Shown piece after piece: positions 5,741 to 7,418 of a stretch of DNA of 7,418 nucleotides (within the stretch, counting starts at the first letter, position 1; every line of letters begins with the position of its first letter). The notes beneath the pieces were generated by a model. It saw only the letters and a program-made list of their open reading frames with translations. It ran no database searches and was not told where the DNA came from. The stretch comes from Spirochaeta sp. (GTDB taxonomy: Bacteria > Spirochaetota > Spirochaetia > UBA9216). The stretch lies in contig DMKD01000251.1 in NCBI GenBank assembly GCA_003454605.1, forward strand, positions 1-7,418, in the 5' to 3' direction. Made by a program: the position numbers and the translations under genes.

Positions 5741-5899
5741 ATGGAAAACATTTCTATCGGTTCAGCACCTGTTCTGCTCGTAGATGACGAAGACACGATC
5801 CTCTTGCTTTCTCTTGCTGTACCCGGAATAACTGCCGAAGTACGAAAAAAGAGGACGCCCCCGGTTGATAAGCCTGAGATGATGCGGATGGTGAAGTGA
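5741..5899 (+). pseudogene. Response-regulator receiver domain remnant (internal deletion)
   Basis: A 52-codon frame starts at ATG 5741 with GAGG (5731-5734) six bases upstream, and reads MENISIGSAPVLLVDDEDTI and onward. VLLVDDED (11-18) is the first strand and acidic pocket of a CheY-like receiver (D15, D16). The end, VDKPEMMRMVK (42-52), resembles the fifth-strand Lys-Pro motif and the last helix of a receiver (K44). About 70 residues that should lie between, including the phospho-accepting Asp and the Thr/Ser switch, are missing, so phosphotransfer is impossible. It is most simply a receiver gene with an in-frame internal deletion that still carries a ribosome site and stop (TGA). A real small protein is less likely. 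A -10-like TATACT (5718-5723) precedes it but without a -35. Confidence 0.6.
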
Positions 5900-5946
5900 G
5901 GTCTTGTATTACAGTAGTTTGTATGATATTACAAAAAGTTTATCGA

Positions 5947-6194
5947 TATCAGGATAAATATCCCTGATAACCGAGGGAATTTCAAAAGTCGGGAGATTTA
6001 AAATCTCCGACTTTATGAAATTCCAACCACAGATGTAAATGGAATATTTTTAGCAACTTATTATTCTGTATGCAATTAACCCACAGAGTGCTAAAAATAC
6101 TCCAAAGCCTCTTTCAAAGCCGATCGAGTTTTGAGAGAGGTTCAACCGTCTTAAGTTTCGGAAGGTCCATGTATTCCTACTGTGCATGGACCTT
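5947..6194. other. Gene-free region with five successive hairpins (possible structured RNA or repeat cluster)
   Basis: No credible protein is encoded, but five inverted repeats follow one another. H1, 5947-5969: TATCAGGATA against TATCCCTGATA, one bulge. H2, 5976-6024: outer arms GGAATTTC/GAAATTCC and inner arms around AGTCGGGAGATTT, about 23 pairs with two single-base bulges. H3, 6041-6055 with 6089-6103: 15-base arms with one mismatch and a 33-base loop. H4, 6108-6118 with 6130-6140: 11-base arms with one G-U wobble. H5, 6162-6171 with 6185-6194: perfect 10-base arms. None is followed by a strong T-run. The transcribed strand cannot be decided from the sequence. The region lies between the receiver remnant and the convergent TlpA-like gene. 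Confidence 0.55.
6162..6194. terminator. Possible bidirectional terminator hairpin (H5)
   Basis: AAGGTCCATG (6162-6171) and CATGGACCTT (6185-6194) form a perfect 10-base stem with a 13-base loop. It lies between convergent transcription units, about 47 bases past the stop of the TlpA-like gene on the minus strand. On the plus strand the sequence after the stem is U-rich only in part (ATTTAT), and on the minus strand it is not U-rich, so it is an atypical terminator at best. The loop is long for an intrinsic terminator. Confidence 0.32.
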
Positions 6195-6241
6195 ATTTAT
6201 GCCATTCAAAGAATGTGATTTTTGTCGGAATAGTATTCAAT

Positions 6242-7135
6242 TTATTTTCTCAAGGTCTCCTTGACCATTCGATTAAGCCATGCCCCGGTTACCGCACCGT
6301 TCTTCACCTTCAGGATAGTACCGTCGGGTTTTATCACTACAGTGGTTGGGATTGACTGCACAGCATAGGATTCAGCAACCTCTCCGCTTAGATCGTACAG
6401 AACAGGAAAGCTTAGCCCCTCGGCTTCAATGAACGCCGGTAATTCCGCCGGCTTCTTTTCGCTCGTATAAAGATTAATAGAAAGGAATGCTGCTTCAGCA
6501 GGATTAAGTTCTTCATAGAATGATTTTAATTCCGGCAGCTCAGCCCTGCACGGCGGGCACCAACTTGCCCAGAAATTCAGAACCACTGTCTGTCCTGCAT
6601 AATCGCTTAGCCTATAGAGCTTTCCGTCTGCAGCCTTTAGTTCAAAACCGGGAGCCGCTGTGCCGGTTCCGAAGACTGCGTCCGAAGACTGCACGCTCAG
6701 GCCTTTTACGAGCAAAGCTGTTCCGGAACTCAGAACTACAACCAGGACTAGTAAAACTCCCGCATTAAAACCGAGACTCTTCAGCAATACCCTCCGTCGC
6801 TCCTTCTGCCTTAGAATTGAAACAGAAGCAAAAACAGCTGCGACCGTAATTCCAAGAACAATCCCCGCAGTTCCACCCGGCAGATAAAGCACGGCAACAG
6901 GATTTTTGATGACAGTGGAAAACTGAAACAGCAGCGGTGATAATTTCCAGACAAGGAGAATAATAAATAAGCTGTTGAACAGAATACGGTCAACCTTCTG
7001 CAGCCGCTCATTCTGCTCTCGGTAAAAACGTTTAATAAGCAGCTGATAGATAATCCAGGCAAGAATCAAAGCAATAAAGGCCCATGGAATGCTGAGGGGA
7101 CCAATTGATACTGTTTGTCGAAGTGCGGCAATCAT
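6242..7135 (-). CDS. Membrane-anchored TlpA/ResA-like thiol-disulfide oxidoreductase
   Basis: The product has 297 residues. The N-terminal half has four hydrophobic segments (about 15-35, 51-72, 86-106, 121-143). The part KLSPLLFQFSTVIKNPVAVLYLPGG (64-88) recalls the Lgt-like membrane domain found in front of some TlpA proteins. The thioredoxin-like domain begins near 153 with GTAAPGFELKAADGK, carries the active site W192-C193-P-P-C196 in NFWASWCPPCRAELP, and has the cis-proline loop SIPTT (P263) and VIKPDG near the end, all intact. This domain should face the outside or periplasm, reducing or oxidising protein disulfides, for example in cytochrome maturation or extracytoplasmic repair; the partner is unknown. 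ATG at 7135 follows GGGA about 7 bases upstream. It is divergent from the GNAT-like gene with only 24 bases between start codons, so its promoter must overlap the start of that gene. Confidence 0.87.
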   Translation of the reverse strand: MIAALRQTVSIGPLSIPWAFIALILAWIIYQLLIKRFYREQNERLQKVDRILFNSLFIILLVWKLSPLLFQFSTVIKNPVAVLYLPGGTAGIVLGITVAAVFASVSILRQKERRRVLLKSLGFNAGVLLVLVVVLSSGTALLVKGLSVQSSDAVFGTGTAAPGFELKAADGKLYRLSDYAGQTVVLNFWASWCPPCRAELPELKSFYEELNPAEAAFLSINLYTSEKKPAELPAFIEAEGLSFPVLYDLSGEVAESYAVQSIPTTVVIKPDGTILKVKNGAVTGAWLNRMVKETLRK

Positions 7136-7145
7136 AATTTTCCCA

Positions 7146-7154
7146 TGTTATAAT
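7146..7154 (+). promoter_or_regulatory. Extended -10 promoter of the 7160 gene
   Basis: TG (7146-7147), one base, then a perfect TATAAT (7149-7154) form an extended -10 element. No -35 is recognisable at 17 bases upstream. The ATG at 7160 follows after five bases and no Shine-Dalgarno is present, so the message is probably leaderless. The element sits in the 24-base gap shared with the divergent TlpA-like gene. Confidence 0.55.
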
Positions 7155-7159
7155 CAGTC

Positions 7160-7418
7160 ATGGAAAAGATCAAGGTGCAGCAGGTGACGACCAGAAAGCA
7201 GCTCAAGCAGTTTGTGTATCTGCCGAAGTACATATATGCAGATGATGAGCTCTGGGTTCCTCCGCTCTGGCTCATGGAAAAAACCGATCACAAGCCAGGT
7301 GCAAATCCCGTGCTGGGGCGTTCTGAACATGCCCTCTTCTTAGCATATGTCAACGGTAAGCCTAGAGGCAGAATAATTGCCTATATAGATCCTCGGTATA
7401 ATAAACATTTCAACTCAC
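7160..7418 (+). CDS. GNAT-like N-acetyltransferase family protein, N-terminal part only
   Basis: The first 86 codons are in the window and the gene runs off the end. The start MEKIKVQQVTTRKQLKQFVY, then LPKYIYADDELWVPPLWLMEK (21-41), NPVLGRSEHALFLAYVNGKPRGRIIAYIDPRYNKHF, matches a large family of GNAT-fold proteins of about 370-390 residues, recognisable by 'F...P..IY..D..WVPPL', 'NPF..hae..lFLA..dGkpvGRIaA.vD..hN'. These are usually annotated as hypothetical or N-acetyltransferase, and the substrate is unknown. It probably uses a leaderless start behind the extended -10 at 7146-7154. It is divergent from the TlpA-like gene; no functional link can be inferred. Confidence 0.8.
   Translation, partial: MEKIKVQQVTTRKQLKQFVYLPKYIYADDELWVPPLWLMEKTDHKPGANPVLGRSEHALFLAYVNGKPRGRIIAYIDPRYNKHFNS

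Noticed and set aside
5947..6194. Integron attC sites or a CRISPR array
   Set aside because: The hairpins differ from each other in sequence and length, there are no regular direct repeats or spacers, and I do not see paired GTTRRRY/RYYYAAC core sites at the stem ends.
6070..6264. 64-codon plus-strand frame across the hairpin region
   Set aside because: No ribosome site, no domain, it overlaps the end of the TlpA-like gene, and its composition follows the inverted repeats.

Overview
The window reads as an accessory stretch of a bacterial chromosome of medium G+C, with short intergenic gaps and AT-rich promoters. The lineage cannot be fixed from the sequence. The mix of a DUF3754/TMEM143-type membrane protein, a LIM/DA1-like metallopeptidase, a TlpA-type protein with a four-helix membrane anchor and several apparently leaderless genes would fit a spirochaete or another environmental anaerobe, but that is a weak guess.

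Layout, left to right. (1) On the minus strand, a DUF3754 gene (1409 to 141) is split by one in-frame TAG. It is followed 16 bases later by the first 41 codons of a short-chain dehydrogenase that leaves the window, so the two are probably one transcript. (2) On the plus strand, 1502-2389 encodes an XRE-type helix-turn-helix fused to a cobalamin-binding module carrying the exact W-x9-EH signature of the CarH/LitR B12 photoreceptors. The next gene, 2457-3344, encodes a protein of unknown function, perhaps with an acetoacetate-decarboxylase-like fold. (3) Convergent to it, on the minus strand, is a LIM-like/DA1-like zinc peptidase (4074 to 3349). (4) After about 380 bases with no gene comes a PatB/MalY-type PLP C-S lyase (4456-5646), then a 52-codon remnant of a response-regulator receiver (5741-5899). 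(5) 5900-6241 holds no convincing gene but contains five successive near-perfect hairpins. (6) A membrane-anchored TlpA/ResA-like thiol-disulfide protein (7135 to 6242, minus) lies divergent to a truncated GNAT-like gene (7160 onward).

The most interesting unit is 1467-3344. The regulator's promoter and the promoter of its downstream neighbour share the same inverted repeat, TATAAC-N5-GTTATA. One exact copy overlaps the -10 of the regulator gene, a second exact copy overlaps the regulator's stop codon just upstream of the neighbour's -35, and a degenerate third copy overlaps the neighbour's -10 and likely transcription start. This looks like a self-contained circuit: a B12-dependent, possibly light-responsive XRE repressor controlling itself and one target. 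As far as I know, characterised W-x9-EH photoreceptors carry a MerR-type DNA-binding domain, so the XRE fusion is the main candidate for something new.

Three genes (1502, 4074 minus, 7160) have a good -10 box 5-6 bases before the start codon and no Shine-Dalgarno sequence, so leaderless mRNAs seem common here. All function calls come from motif recognition by eye; no database search or structure prediction was run.
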